From positions 1-60,802 of the forward strand of contig JAEYYW010000084.1 in NCBI GenBank assembly GCA_023428265.1: a stretch of 60,802 nucleotides of DNA, written 5' to 3'. Origin of the DNA: Bacillota bacterium (GTDB lineage: Bacteria > Bacillota > Clostridia > Christensenellales > UMGS416). Shown in pieces: positions 8,310-16,871 of this stretch. The position numbers and the translations under genes were made by a program. A model generated the notes under the pieces. The model had not been told where the DNA came from, searched no databases, and was given only the letters and a program-made list of their open reading frames with translations. Within the stretch, counting starts at the first letter, position 1, and every line of letters starts with the position of its first letter.

Positions 8310-8891
8310 TCAGACAGTCTGGTCATGCTCGCGCTGCAGGCGGGCGCCGTATGAAAAGATGCCGGACAGCACAAGGACAAGGAAGCCGCATAGCAGCAAC
8401 GTCAGGTCGAACATGGAGTCACCTTTTAAATCCATGAGGCTGACATGGTCGACGTAAGCAGTTGAGATCGTGGATACGGACGGAATCAGGAACGACCCAA
8501 GCATCAGCACGATGCTGATCCGGCGGAGCCTCTTCACATTCTCGACGGCAAATGGTTCGCCGCTCTCCACAGACTTCAGCAAGCCCATCACGTGTACGGC
8601 AATGATGATGTAGATAACAACTCCGGCAGTTACCCGGTTCATCACACCGATCAGGAAATCACGCAGCGCTGCCACTGAGGTGAACACCTCTGCCGGCACA
8701 CTCATGCCCGATACCAGGATGCGGAGATTGCCGGAGTCTTGCAGAGGCTTGATGCGGTCATCGGGTACCAGGGCGGTGACCAGGACCATGATCATCAGTA
8801 TCGCTGTGCCGATGGCCGTCGCCCAGATGGTGATGCGGCAGAATATCCTTGTTAGCCGGGCGAGTTTCTTTGTCTTTTCCAATCCATTCAT
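8310..8891 (-). CDS. DUF2975 membrane protein (copy B)
   Basis: A 193-residue four-helix DUF2975 protein, first gene of the operon. It shares the SGEPFAVENVKRLRRI signature and the YGARLQREHDQTV tail with copy A, so the two are tandem paralogues and may form a heteromer (inference). ATG 8891 is chosen because AAGGAGAGAAG precedes it. The frame extends further upstream to 8942, but that part overlaps the promoter. Confidence 0.88.
   Translation of the reverse strand: MNGLEKTKKLARLTRIFCRITIWATAIGTAILMIMVLVTALVPDDRIKPLQDSGNLRILVSGMSVPAEVFTSVAALRDFLIGVMNRVTAGVVIYIIIAVHVMGLLKSVESGEPFAVENVKRLRRISIVLMLGSFLIPSVSTISTAYVDHVSLMDLKGDSMFDLTLLLCGFLVLVLSGIFSYGARLQREHDQTV
8317..8348. repeat. 32-bp exact direct repeat, copy 2
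   Basis: Exact copy of 7754-7785 at the end of DUF2975 copy B. The rest of the two genes is far more diverged, so this points to recent gene conversion or strong constraint. Confidence 0.95.
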
Positions 8892-8923
8892 GGTAAATCT
8901 TCTCTCCTTTTCTTGATGGCTAA

Positions 8924-8952
8924 AGAATACAACGCACAACAACCAATGTCAA
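8924..8952 (-). promoter_or_regulatory. Promoter of the DUF2975/XRE operon
   Basis: On the minus strand TTGACA (8947-8952), a 17-base spacer and TATTCT (8924-8929). Two CGTAAAATA repeats lie immediately upstream. Confidence 0.65.
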
Positions 8953-8956
8953 TAAC

Positions 8957-8986
8957 TATTTTACGTTTTTCATTAATTATTTTACG
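8957..8986 (-). promoter_or_regulatory. Phased direct repeats, candidate operator
   Basis: CGTAAAATA occurs at 8978-8986 and 8957-8965 on the minus strand, exactly 21 bases apart (two helical turns), five bases upstream of the -35 element. It is a plausible site for the operon's own XRE protein. Confidence 0.45.
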
Positions 8987-9017
8987 GTCTCAATAAGATT
9001 CCAGAATGGGCTTGGAA

Positions 9018-9047
9018 AGAAAAAGCCGCATCCATACCGGATGCGGC
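9018..9047 (-). terminator. Terminator of the nfeD-floT operon
   Basis: On the minus strand GCCGCATCC-GGTAT-GGATGCGGC is followed by TTTTTC, 24 bases after the floT stop. Confidence 0.8.
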
Positions 9048-9070
9048 GTGTGCAAAGACGATTGTTGCGA

Positions 9071-10438
9071 TTATTCGGGCTTCTTTTCCTCTTCCTTCTT
9101 TTCGCCGAGGTAATTGGGCAGCTGCATGCCGGCCATATCAAACATGTCACTGAGCGGCGGCACAGACTTCAGCATGCCGGAGAGGAAGTTGGCCGTGGTG
9201 GGCTTGCCATCGCTCATGCCGTCCCACACGGTCACCTTGTCGATCTTCAGGTTCTTGATGGCTTCCACCTGCACCTTGATCAGGTCTTCCATCTTGTCGG
9301 CGATCAGCAGACGGATGGCAGCGTCGGTGTTGCCGCCGGCCGCTTCCACGATCTGGCGGAAACCGTCAGCCTGCTTGACCAGGACCTCGTTGACACCGCG
9401 GGCGCGGGCTTCCATCGTGGCGAAGATTGCGTCTGCTTCACCTTTGGCAATGCGGCGGGTGCGCTCGGCGTCGGCTTCTGCCTGGATCTCGATCTGGCGC
9501 TTGGCAATTTCGGCCTTCACGATGATGTCGGCTTCCTGCGATGCCTTTTCACGGGCCGCGCGGGAGAGCTCTGCGTCGCGCTCAGCCTTATAGGACTCTT
9601 CCAATGCGCGGGCAGCCTGCACCTTTTCCGCCATTGTCGCGCGGCGGTTGGCGTCTGCCTGCTGCTCTTTCAGCGTGGCGTTGGAGTTGGCAATGGTGAT
9701 CTTGGCTTCGTTTTCACCGATGATGGCGTGAGAATCGGCGGACGCAACCTGCACGCGTTGCTCGCGCATGGCGTTGGCCTCGCCGATGGAGCCGTCGCGG
9801 TTCTTTTCAGCCACGGACTTGCGGGCGTCGTTGATGGCCTTGGCGGAGGCTTCCTTGCCCAGCGCCTGGATGTAGCCGGATTCGTCGTTGATGTCGGTGA
9901 CGTTCACGTTGATCAGCCGCAGGCCGATCTTCTTGAGCTCCGTCTCCACGTTGTTGGACACGGCGGCCAGGAACTTGTCACGGTCGGTGTTGATTTCCTC
10001 AATGTCCATCGTGGCGACGACCAGACGCAGTTGGCCGAAGATGATGTCTTTTGCCAGCTCCTGGATCTGCGAAAGGTTGCGGCCAAGCAGACGCTCGGCG
10101 GCGTTTTGCATCACGCCTTCTTCGGTGGAGATGCCCACGGTGAACCGGCTGGGCACGTCGATGCGGATGTTTTGCCGGCTCAGCGCGTTGGTCAGCATGA
10201 CCTCAATGGACATTGGCGTGAGATCCAGGAACGAATAGGCCTGGAAGACCGGCCAAATGAACGTGGCGCCGCCATGCAGGCACTTGGCGCTGCGGCCGCG
10301 GCCAACTCCGGCCACCATGCCGTAGACGACCAGGATTTTGTCAGACGGGCACCTCTTGTAGCGCGAGAAGATGGCCATCAGCATACCAAAGAGCAAAACG
10401 ACCACGACTACGACAAGAATCAACCATTCGGGTCCCAT
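9071..10438 (-). CDS. floT: Flotillin-like SPFH scaffold protein
   Basis: A 455-residue membrane-associated scaffold of functional membrane microdomains. It has an N-terminal hydrophobic hairpin (about residues 5-27), an SPFH/PHB domain (about 30-200) with the KCLHGGATFIWPVFQAYSF region, a long Ala/Glu-rich coiled coil with GEA/EAK repeats (about 210-350), and a C-terminal oligomerisation segment ending EKKEEEKKPE. ATG 10438 follows GGAGGAATACAC. It is directly downstream of an NfeD-type gene, the standard yuaF-floT arrangement of Bacillota. The Bacillus operon is sigma-W controlled, but here an ordinary TTGCCG/TATAAT promoter precedes the pair. Confidence 0.93.
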   Translation of the reverse strand: MGPEWLILVVVVVVLLFGMLMAIFSRYKRCPSDKILVVYGMVAGVGRGRSAKCLHGGATFIWPVFQAYSFLDLTPMSIEVMLTNALSRQNIRIDVPSRFTVGISTEEGVMQNAAERLLGRNLSQIQELAKDIIFGQLRLVVATMDIEEINTDRDKFLAAVSNNVETELKKIGLRLINVNVTDINDESGYIQALGKEASAKAINDARKSVAEKNRDGSIGEANAMREQRVQVASADSHAIIGENEAKITIANSNATLKEQQADANRRATMAEKVQAARALEESYKAERDAELSRAAREKASQEADIIVKAEIAKRQIEIQAEADAERTRRIAKGEADAIFATMEARARGVNEVLVKQADGFRQIVEAAGGNTDAAIRLLIADKMEDLIKVQVEAIKNLKIDKVTVWDGMSDGKPTTANFLSGMLKSVPPLSDMFDMAGMQLPNYLGEKKEEEKKPE

Positions 10439-10468
10439 GTGTATTCCTCCCCCCAAGCGTATCATGAT

Positions 10469-11161
10469 TTATTTGGAAACAACAATTAAGATGGATTCGC
10501 CTTGTATGCCAACCACCCGGACACTGCTGCCGGTGGCAAGAGGCTCATGACCGGTTGTGACAGCGTCGCACTCCACCCACCGGCCCTGCAGCAGCAGGTT
10601 CACCTTGCCGACGCCCTGATTGGCCGGCGGAATCGGAATATATACCTCTGCGTCATGCCCAACGGCATTGTGCAGGTGCACATTACCGCTGTATTGCAAT
10701 TTCATTATGCCATAAAACATCAGAGCGGTCAAATAAAGCGCCAGGCTGCCGGCGAGGAACGAGACAAGCAATACGACAAGCGCCGGGATCGCAACGCTTT
10801 TTGACATGGCGATACCCACCCAGCCGAACACCACGAAAAACGCCAGAATGCTCCTCAGTGAAAACAAGCGAAACGCCGCGAAGTCGGTATAATCCATGGA
10901 GGAACCGTCATGAGCGATATGGCCGGCGTCATGCGCATCGAAGGAGACATGGCCCATCGTTGCCTCACCGCCGACGGTGGCGTCCGGCGGAATGTCGTGA
11001 CCCACAGAGCCGTCAATGGGGCCGCTGCCGTCAACATCGCCGTGGCCCCCCAGGCCGATGATCAGCATGACCGTCTGAATCAGCATAACAACCGTGGAAG
11101 GAATCGCGATCAAGTAGAGAACCTGCTGAAGATTGGTCAGTCCATCCCACCAAGAGGACAT
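10469..11161 (-). CDS. NfeD-family membrane protein (YuaF-like)
   Basis: A 230-residue protein with an N-terminal helix (about residues 10-35), a Gly/Asp/His-rich loop (about 36-80), two to three further membrane helices (about 90-160) and a C-terminal OB-fold domain (about 165-230; GKVNLLLQGRWVECDAV). This layout is that of NfeD1b/YuaF proteins, partners of flotillins in membrane domain organisation. ATG 11161 has AGGAGG eight bases upstream; an in-frame GTG at 11170 overlaps that site. It is first in the operon with floT, 30 bases apart, and divergent from marR. Confidence 0.88.
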   Translation of the reverse strand: MSSWWDGLTNLQQVLYLIAIPSTVVMLIQTVMLIIGLGGHGDVDGSGPIDGSVGHDIPPDATVGGEATMGHVSFDAHDAGHIAHDGSSMDYTDFAAFRLFSLRSILAFFVVFGWVGIAMSKSVAIPALVVLLVSFLAGSLALYLTALMFYGIMKLQYSGNVHLHNAVGHDAEVYIPIPPANQGVGKVNLLLQGRWVECDAVTTGHEPLATGSSVRVVGIQGESILIVVSK

Positions 11162-11192
11162 GACGATCACCTCCTGTCAGTATCTGATATCG

Positions 11193-11221
11193 ATTATAAG
11201 CCATTTGCACGGTTACGGCAA
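11193..11221 (-). promoter_or_regulatory. Promoter of nfeD-floT
   Basis: TTGCCG (11216-11221), a 17-base spacer and TATAAT (11193-11198) on the minus strand, about 30 bases before the nfeD ATG. Confidence 0.6.
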
Positions 11222-11292
11222 TGAAGCCGGCGCAAATCCATGCCATCGGGGTTTGAAATGTCGGAATGGACGCACAAAGCAGCACAAGCCTG

Positions 11293-11321
11293 TTGACACC
11301 AGTGCACAGGGAGAGTATTAT
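11293..11321 (+). promoter_or_regulatory. Promoter of marR-nitroreductase
   Basis: Consensus TTGACA (11293-11298), a 17-base spacer and TATTAT (11316-11321). Confidence 0.7.
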
Positions 11322-11333
11322 AATTTGTGTTCT

Positions 11334-11346
11334 AACTATTTTAGTT
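11334..11346 (+). promoter_or_regulatory. Palindrome in the marR leader, candidate MarR operator
   Basis: AACTA-TTT-TAGTT is a perfect inverted repeat just downstream of the -10 element, where a bound repressor would block transcription. Autoregulation by the MarR protein is inferred from position only. Confidence 0.4.
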
Positions 11347-11365
11347 TTAATTTAGGTATTTTTTA

Positions 11366-11800
11366 ATGAATGCGAAGAGCAGCCTTCCCCTGATGACCCG
11401 CCTCGGCATTGTTTTTCTGACCTGGCGCAGGCACCTCGAAAGCAACGCAAGACCCCATAACATCACGCTCAAGCAGCAGTTTCTACTCAAGCAGCTCGCC
11501 TGCAGGGAGTTTATTTATCCCTCAGAGATTGCCGATATGCTGTTTTGTGACAGACCTACCGCCACCGTGGTCATCAGCAACCTCAAGAAGAACGGGCTCG
11601 TCCGGTCGGAGAAAGACCCCGCCAATGGCCGCAGGCAACTTGTGATGCTGACAGAAGCGGGCCGGCAAAAGGTGGCGGAGCTGGCCGGCCGGCCGCAGGA
11701 GACGATCGACCCGCTGGCCTGCCTCACCGCAGGGGAACAGGCAGAGCTCGAGCGGTTGCTCAAAAAGGTGCAGCACCATTTAAAGTCCTGCGGCTTATAA
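11366..11800 (+). CDS. MarR-family transcriptional regulator
   Basis: A 144-residue winged-helix regulator. The DNA-binding region (about residues 45-105) contains LLKQLACREFIYPSEIADMLFCDRPTATVVISNLKKNGLVRS and the wing KDPANGRRQLVMLTEAG, typical of MarR/SlyA proteins that sense phenolic or electrophilic compounds. The nitroreductase gene begins 23 bases after its stop, so it probably controls that enzyme in response to a nitro- or quinone-type compound (inference). The start ATG 11366 has only a weak AGGT upstream. Confidence 0.88.
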   Translation: MNAKSSLPLMTRLGIVFLTWRRHLESNARPHNITLKQQFLLKQLACREFIYPSEIADMLFCDRPTATVVISNLKKNGLVRSEKDPANGRRQLVMLTEAGRQKVAELAGRPQETIDPLACLTAGEQAELERLLKKVQHHLKSCGL

Positions 11801-11823
11801 CAGATATGATGGAGGGAAACGCA

Positions 11824-12582
11824 ATGAATGACACGCTGAACACCATACACAGCCTTGCCACCACCCACGGTTCCTTCACCGACCGGCCGGTTGCGCGGGA
11901 AGACCTGGAGGCTGTGGTGCAAGCCAGCCTGCGGGCGGCCACGGCCTCCTCACGCCAGAGCTACTCCCTTGTTGTGGTGGAAGACAGCCAGATCATCCGG
12001 AGCCTGTGTGGCTACAACGGATCCGCGGCTATTGTGTATTGTGTGGATTACAACCGGCTGATTGACACGGCTGCCGCCCTCGGCGAGCAGTTCACCGTGA
12101 ACGGCATCATGGATTTCATCGCAGGCAGCACGGACACCATCCTCGCTGCCCAGACCGGCGTGATAGCCGCCCAATCGCTGGGGCTTGACTCCCTACTGAC
12201 CAACGGGATCCACCGGGGGGACATCAGGCGTGTGTATGGTCTCCTGAACCTGCCAAAACAGTATTGCGTGCCCCTCATCATGCTGGTGCTGGGTTATGGC
12301 ACACAGCGGGCCAGCCTCCACGGGCGGCTTGGAGGTGATGGAATTGTGCATCATGGCGGCTATCGCCGCATCACCGAGGAGCGAGCCAGAGAGATTATCA
12401 ACGCCTATGGCAGGAAGGAAAACCGGCTGGGCTTGGATGGTTACTGGCAATCCGACGGTTTTGCCAACTATTTCGACTGGTTTCTCCATGGCTGGATCCG
12501 AGCAGATCCGGAGCAGGCGGAAATTTTTGAGTCATTGCTGCGCGAGCAAGGGTTCCTGAGCCAGCACGCAGCCCATCAATAG
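11824..12582 (+). CDS. Nitroreductase-family FMN oxidoreductase
   Basis: 252 residues with the nitroreductase fold. An N-terminal FMN-phosphate patch lies around RAATASSRQSYSLVVVED, the middle helix is GLDSLLTNGIHRG, and VLGYGTQRAS follows at about residues 155-170. The family uses NAD(P)H to reduce nitroaromatics, quinones or flavins. The length resembles NfsA-like enzymes more than short NfsB types. ATG 11824 follows GGAGGG with a seven-base spacer. It is second in an operon with marR. The physiological substrate cannot be read from sequence. Confidence 0.85.
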   Translation: MNDTLNTIHSLATTHGSFTDRPVAREDLEAVVQASLRAATASSRQSYSLVVVEDSQIIRSLCGYNGSAAIVYCVDYNRLIDTAAALGEQFTVNGIMDFIAGSTDTILAAQTGVIAAQSLGLDSLLTNGIHRGDIRRVYGLLNLPKQYCVPLIMLVLGYGTQRASLHGRLGGDGIVHHGGYRRITEERAREIINAYGRKENRLGLDGYWQSDGFANYFDWFLHGWIRADPEQAEIFESLLREQGFLSQHAAHQ

Positions 12583-12608
12583 ATTCTGATCAACCCATGA
12601 AGCAAGTA

Positions 12609-12637
12609 TTGTTGTATGCGTTGGTTGTATATATAAT
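12609..12637 (+). promoter_or_regulatory. Promoter of the MFS transporter gene
   Basis: TTGTTG (12609-12614), a 17-base spacer and consensus TATAAT (12632-12637). Confidence 0.6.
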
Positions 12638-12693
12638 AACAATAAGCACATCCAAAAACATAAGACGCATACAGAACGGATTGGGGGATGACC

Positions 12694-14031
12694 ATGAAGC
12701 TGGATTACAAGAAGACATTCCTGATCGGGTTTGGATTCTTCGCCACAACCGTATGGGTGATCTATAACACCTATGTGCCAATCTTTCTCACACCTCTCAC
12801 CGCGGGCTGGAAAATTGGAAACTGGCAACTAGGTTCTTTGGCTGTGGGCACCATCATGGTGATTGACAACATCTTCGGGGTAATCTTCCAGCCTTTCTTT
12901 GGATCGCTCAGCGACAGAACACGCAGCCGATACGGCAAGCGAATGCCCTTTATCTTAATCGGCATCCCGGTGTGCGCACTTGTCTTCGCGCTGATCCCAA
13001 CAGCAAGCAGTTCTCTGTTTTGGCTGATGTTTGTGATCATCCTTTTCACATTCGGAATGTCAACATGGCGCTCACAGGTTGTGGCCCTCATGCCAGACCT
13101 TACACCTGCACCTCTTCGGAGCAAAGCCAATGGTGTGATCAATATGATGGGTGGCATTGGCGGGATAATTGCTTTCTTCGCTGGTGGGGCTATCTTCAGC
13201 ATGACAAACAAAAACCCACAGATCGTGGATGGTGTGAAAGTTTTCAACTATAATGCTCCATTCTGGTTGGGCAGCGTAGTGATGCTGCTAGCCTTGGTTG
13301 TGCTGTTCTTTTTCGTCAAGGAGCCCTCCTCCCTTAACCTGGAGCAAGTCATCAAAAAGCATGAAAAAACGAAAGAGAAGCTAGAGCTTGACAAAGGTGA
13401 GAAGAAAAGCCTTCTCCTGATACTCATCGCAATATTCCTTTGGTTCACCGGCTACAATGCTATTGAGACGTTTTTCTCAAAGTATTGCACAGAAATCCTT
13501 ATCGACTCTGCCACACAGGAGCACCTGACAGGCGGCCAGGCATCCATCCTGCTTGGTGTTTTCTCTGCAAGTTTGGCAATATTTGCTATCCCAGCCGGTA
13601 TCCTCGGCGGAAAAATAGGCAGGAAAAAGACGATCCTGATTGGCCTGGCAGGCATCACCTGCATCTTTGTGCCATTGTTCTTCATACAACAAGTTACACT
13701 GCTTTACGGGCTTCTCTTTCTGAGCGGCATGTTCTGGGCATTTGTAAATATAAACTCGCTTCCGATGGTGGTGGAGCTTGCAGGCGCTAAGCATATCGGG
13801 GCGTTTACTGGCTATTACTACACCTTCTCATTCAGTTCAGCGGTCGTCAGCCCCATTCTGTTTGGGCTTTTGATGACTCTGACAAAAGACAACTACGGTT
13901 TGATGTTTATCTATGCCGCAGTAGCGTTCATCATTGCCATCGGCTGCATCGCGTTTGTGAAGCACGGTGAATCGGTGACGCCGGAGCATCGCCTCACCAC
14001 CGAGCAGGTGATGGGGATGCAGGAAGACTGA
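12694..14031 (+). CDS. MFS transporter, SLC45/GPH sugar-carrier like
   Basis: A 445-residue, 12-helix major facilitator. The loop after helix 2 reads GSLSDRTRSRYGKRMPFILIG, and the D-R-T-R-S-R-x-G-(K/R)-R-x-P form is typical of the SLC45/glycoside-pentoside-hexuronide group, suggesting a sugar or glycoside substrate (inference). A charged cytoplasmic loop (about residues 210-235) separates the halves, and GKIGRKKTILIG repeats the signature in the second half. ATG 12694 is preferred to ATG 12688 because GGGGG lies six bases before it. The gene looks less GC-rich than its neighbours. No catabolic gene is adjacent. Confidence 0.85.
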   Translation: MKLDYKKTFLIGFGFFATTVWVIYNTYVPIFLTPLTAGWKIGNWQLGSLAVGTIMVIDNIFGVIFQPFFGSLSDRTRSRYGKRMPFILIGIPVCALVFALIPTASSSLFWLMFVIILFTFGMSTWRSQVVALMPDLTPAPLRSKANGVINMMGGIGGIIAFFAGGAIFSMTNKNPQIVDGVKVFNYNAPFWLGSVVMLLALVVLFFFVKEPSSLNLEQVIKKHEKTKEKLELDKGEKKSLLLILIAIFLWFTGYNAIETFFSKYCTEILIDSATQEHLTGGQASILLGVFSASLAIFAIPAGILGGKIGRKKTILIGLAGITCIFVPLFFIQQVTLLYGLLFLSGMFWAFVNINSLPMVVELAGAKHIGAFTGYYYTFSFSSAVVSPILFGLLMTLTKDNYGLMFIYAAVAFIIAIGCIAFVKHGESVTPEHRLTTEQVMGMQED

Positions 14032-14051
14032 CCCGAAGCAGCAAGAGCAGA

Positions 14052-14085
14052 AAAGCGGCCGGTGGCGTTTGCCACCGGCCGCTTT
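14052..14085. terminator. Bidirectional terminator between MFS gene and asnB
   Basis: A perfect 15-bp stem (14052-14066 with 14071-14085) with a GTTT loop, flanked by A and T runs, between convergent genes. Confidence 0.9.
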
Positions 14086-14098
14086 GCCATTTACCCGG

Positions 14099-15925
14099 TC
14101 ACACCATCTGCACGCCGTAATGCCGGAACCAGAAATCCAGCTGGATCAAATAGGCAATCAGCTGCGGCTTAGCCATCAGCTGGCCAAACCATGTCACGTT
14201 TTGCTGGCGCTGCAAATCATCCAGAAACCCCTTTCTCAGCAGCTCGTGCAATATGGAGGAGGAATCGGCCATGCGTTCGGCCAGCATGCCGGTCACGATC
14301 TGCTCATACTTCGGGTTGTGTGTCTTGGGATATGGGCTCTTCTTGCGCTGTGTGATCCTCTCCGGCAGCACATCGCCCAGCGCGTCGCGCAGCACGGCCT
14401 TTTCCACATCGCCCCGCCGTTTGATGTGCCAGGGGATGTTAAACACATATTCGGCAATGCGATGGTCGGCAAAAGGCACGCGAACCTCCAGCGCCGACGC
14501 CATAGACATCCTGTCTTTACGCTCCAGCAGCGAGTGCATGAAATACAGGATGCTGGCATAACTGATCTGCCGCAAAACGCGCTCCTGCTGGTTTTCACTT
14601 TCCAGCACCGGGCAATCGGCAAAGCAGGCGTTGAATGCCTCGTTGATGAAGGCGACACCCTCGCGGGGGCGGATCACATCCAGGTTGAACACGCTCATGC
14701 GTGTGTCCAGCGAATAAAGCCACGGGAACCGTTCCAGGCGCTCCGGCGCGTTTTTAAACCAGGGATAACCGCCGAAAATTTCATCGGCGCACTCCCCGGA
14801 AAGGCCAACGGTGTGGCGGTCTTTGATCAGCGAGCAATAATGCAGCAGCGAGGAGTCCACATCACCCATACCCGGCAGGTCGCGGAACCGCACCGCGTCG
14901 GTGAGCTTGGCGGCGATATCCTCACAGGTGGCGTTGAGCACGGTGTGTGCCGAGCCGATCTGGCCGGCCATATAGATGGCATAATCATCGTCTGCGTTGG
15001 GTTGGAAACTGGTGGTGTGGAAAAACTCCTTGTTGCCCTCATATTCAAACGAATAGGTGTCCAGCACGCGGCCCTTGTCTGCCAGCGTGGTCGCGGCGAT
15101 GGCTGATATTGCGGAAGAATCCAGCCCGCCGGACAACAGCGTGCAAAGGGGCACGTCGGAAACCAGCTGCCGCACAATGCTGTCACGCACAAGCCACAGC
15201 ACATGCTCCACCGTGTCCGCCGGGCTATCGGTGTGGTCCAGAGCCTCCAGCTTCCAATATTGGCCCGATCGCAATCCTTTGGCCGAATACTCCATCCACC
15301 AGCCGGGCAGCAGCTCCTGCACGCCCTTGAACACCCCGGTGCCGGGAATGCGGGTGGGCAGCAGGAAGATGATCTGCCACAGCCCCTGCTCATCGATCTG
15401 GGGAGTGATGCCGGGGTGCTCAAAGAGCGCCTTGATCTCTGAGGCAAACACCAGGCTGCCGTTTGCAAAGGAATAAAACAACGGCTTGACGCCCATCCGG
15501 TCACGGGCGAAGAATACGAGCTGCCTTGCCTCGTCATACACGGCAAAGGCGAATATGCCGTTCAGGCGCTTCAGGCACTCCCTGCCCCACTGCATATAGG
15601 ACACAAGAAGCACCTCTGTATCACAATTGGTGTGGAAATCCCAGCCGAGGCCCTCCAACTCCCGCCGGAGCTCCGGGGTGTTATAGAGCTCGCCGTTATA
15701 AATGATTGTGAACTTATCCGCCCCGGCCAGCCGTGTCATCGGCTGAATGCCGTTGGCCGGATCGATGACAGAAAGCCTGTTGTGGGCCAGGCAAGCCCAG
15801 TCGTCGCAATAGATTCCGGTCTGGTCCGGGCCGCGATGGGCAAGCGCCCGATTCATCTTCAAGCCAATATCGCGCTTCTCAACTTCCGCCAGGCCCCCGC
15901 CGATCACGCCTGCTATGGAACACAT
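14099..15925 (-). CDS. asnB: Asparagine synthase (glutamine-hydrolysing)
   Basis: A 608-residue class II amidotransferase making asparagine from aspartate, glutamine and ATP. After Met the protein has the catalytic Cys (MCSIAGVIGG) of the N-terminal glutaminase domain, with AHRGPDQTG and YNGELYN following. The C-terminal synthetase domain has the PP-loop SGGLDSSAISA, GLSGECADEIFGGYPWF and LRVPF-type motifs. ATG 15925 is chosen because it places Cys at position 2; GGGAG lies about ten bases upstream. It appears monocistronic, ending at the shared terminator with the MFS gene. Confidence 0.95.
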   Translation of the reverse strand: MCSIAGVIGGGLAEVEKRDIGLKMNRALAHRGPDQTGIYCDDWACLAHNRLSVIDPANGIQPMTRLAGADKFTIIYNGELYNTPELRRELEGLGWDFHTNCDTEVLLVSYMQWGRECLKRLNGIFAFAVYDEARQLVFFARDRMGVKPLFYSFANGSLVFASEIKALFEHPGITPQIDEQGLWQIIFLLPTRIPGTGVFKGVQELLPGWWMEYSAKGLRSGQYWKLEALDHTDSPADTVEHVLWLVRDSIVRQLVSDVPLCTLLSGGLDSSAISAIAATTLADKGRVLDTYSFEYEGNKEFFHTTSFQPNADDDYAIYMAGQIGSAHTVLNATCEDIAAKLTDAVRFRDLPGMGDVDSSLLHYCSLIKDRHTVGLSGECADEIFGGYPWFKNAPERLERFPWLYSLDTRMSVFNLDVIRPREGVAFINEAFNACFADCPVLESENQQERVLRQISYASILYFMHSLLERKDRMSMASALEVRVPFADHRIAEYVFNIPWHIKRRGDVEKAVLRDALGDVLPERITQRKKSPYPKTHNPKYEQIVTGMLAERMADSSSILHELLRKGFLDDLQRQQNVTWFGQLMAKPQLIAYLIQLDFWFRHYGVQMV

Positions 15926-15956
15926 CCGCGTCACACTCCCCTATGTAATGATGAAA

Positions 15957-15976
15957 CAACGGCTGGACCGCCGTTG
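15957..15976 (-). terminator. Possible terminator after the hydroxypyruvate isomerase gene
   Basis: On the minus strand CAACGGC-GGTCCA-GCCGTTG is followed by TTTCAT. It lies about 85 bases after the upstream operon and before asnB. The U-tract is weak. Confidence 0.4.
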
Positions 15977-16061
15977 CTCCACAGGCAGTATATGCGGGGG
16001 GCTCCAGAGTGGGTGCATCGGTTGGCAGCAGGGCCAGCGGTGCGGAATCCCTGCCAAAGCG

Positions 16062-16871
16062 TCAGCAGTCGGCAAACTCCGCTGCCAGATCCAGAACCTC
16101 CCGCGCCGATGCCAGCGTGGGCAAGCCGGCCGACGTTGTGTATTCGCAGCCGAGATAACCGGCATAACCGGAGCGATGGATCGCCCCCAACACATTGCGC
16201 CAGTTGATCTCGCCGGAGCCGGGCTGATGGCGCCCGGGCACGTCGGCAATGTGGATGTGGCCGATGAGGCGGATATGCTCGGTGATTGTCGCGATCAGGT
16301 TGCCCTCGGTGACCTGCTGGTGGTAGATGTCATACAGCAGCTGCACATGGGGCGAATCCACCTGCCGCAGGATCTGGACGGCTTCCGCCGCTCTGGAAAG
16401 GAAGTAACCCTTATGATCCACCAGCGTGTTCAAAGGCTCCAGCACAATCGTGAAGCCATGTTTCTCCAGCACCGGGGCGGCGGCGGCAAGACATGCCACA
16501 ACCGCGTCACACTGCGCCTCCCTGCTCACACCGGCCAGTTGCTGGCCGGTGGTAGCGATCAGCGTGCGGATGCCCAGTGGTGAGACCGCCTCGATGGTCT
16601 CCTCCACCATCTCCGCATAAAGGCCGGCGTTTTGCGGCACCAGCATTGCGCCCTCAGCAAATGCCGCTTCCCGCACGGGGTCGGCTGTGCCCACGCAGCA
16701 CACCGCCGCCGAAATGCCGGCGGCTTTTGTGGCCTCCGCGATGGCGTCCAGGTTTTTGCCCGGCCAGCCCCAAAACTCCACGGCGGCAAAACCGGCCTCC
16801 GCGGCGAGGGCAACCCGCTGCTCAAACGGAGCCTCCCGAAACAGCATTTCAATGCATGCGCTCAGTTTCAT
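16062..16871 (-). CDS. Hydroxypyruvate isomerase family TIM-barrel protein
   Basis: 269 residues of the AP-endonuclease-2-like sugar isomerase fold. Motifs VLEPLNTLVDHKGYFLS, LLYDIYHQQVTEGNL, IGHIHIADVPGRHQPGSGEINW and YLGCEY supply the Glu, Asp, His and Glu metal ligands expected of hydroxypyruvate isomerase (Hyi) and related enzymes. It could be Hyi itself or a related ketose isomerase or epimerase. Its ATG overlaps the stop of the upstream nucleoside hydrolase gene by four bases, so the two are translationally coupled and probably act on linked substrates. Confidence 0.82.
   Translation of the reverse strand: MKLSACIEMLFREAPFEQRVALAAEAGFAAVEFWGWPGKNLDAIAEATKAAGISAAVCCVGTADPVREAAFAEGAMLVPQNAGLYAEMVEETIEAVSPLGIRTLIATTGQQLAGVSREAQCDAVVACLAAAAPVLEKHGFTIVLEPLNTLVDHKGYFLSRAAEAVQILRQVDSPHVQLLYDIYHQQVTEGNLIATITEHIRLIGHIHIADVPGRHQPGSGEINWRNVLGAIHRSGYAGYLGCEYTTSAGLPTLASAREVLDLAAEFADC

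Noticed and set aside
9041..10489. 482-codon plus-strand frame opposite floT.
   Set aside because: It mirrors the flotillin coding sequence. The flotillin frame has clear motifs, a ribosome binding site and a terminator.
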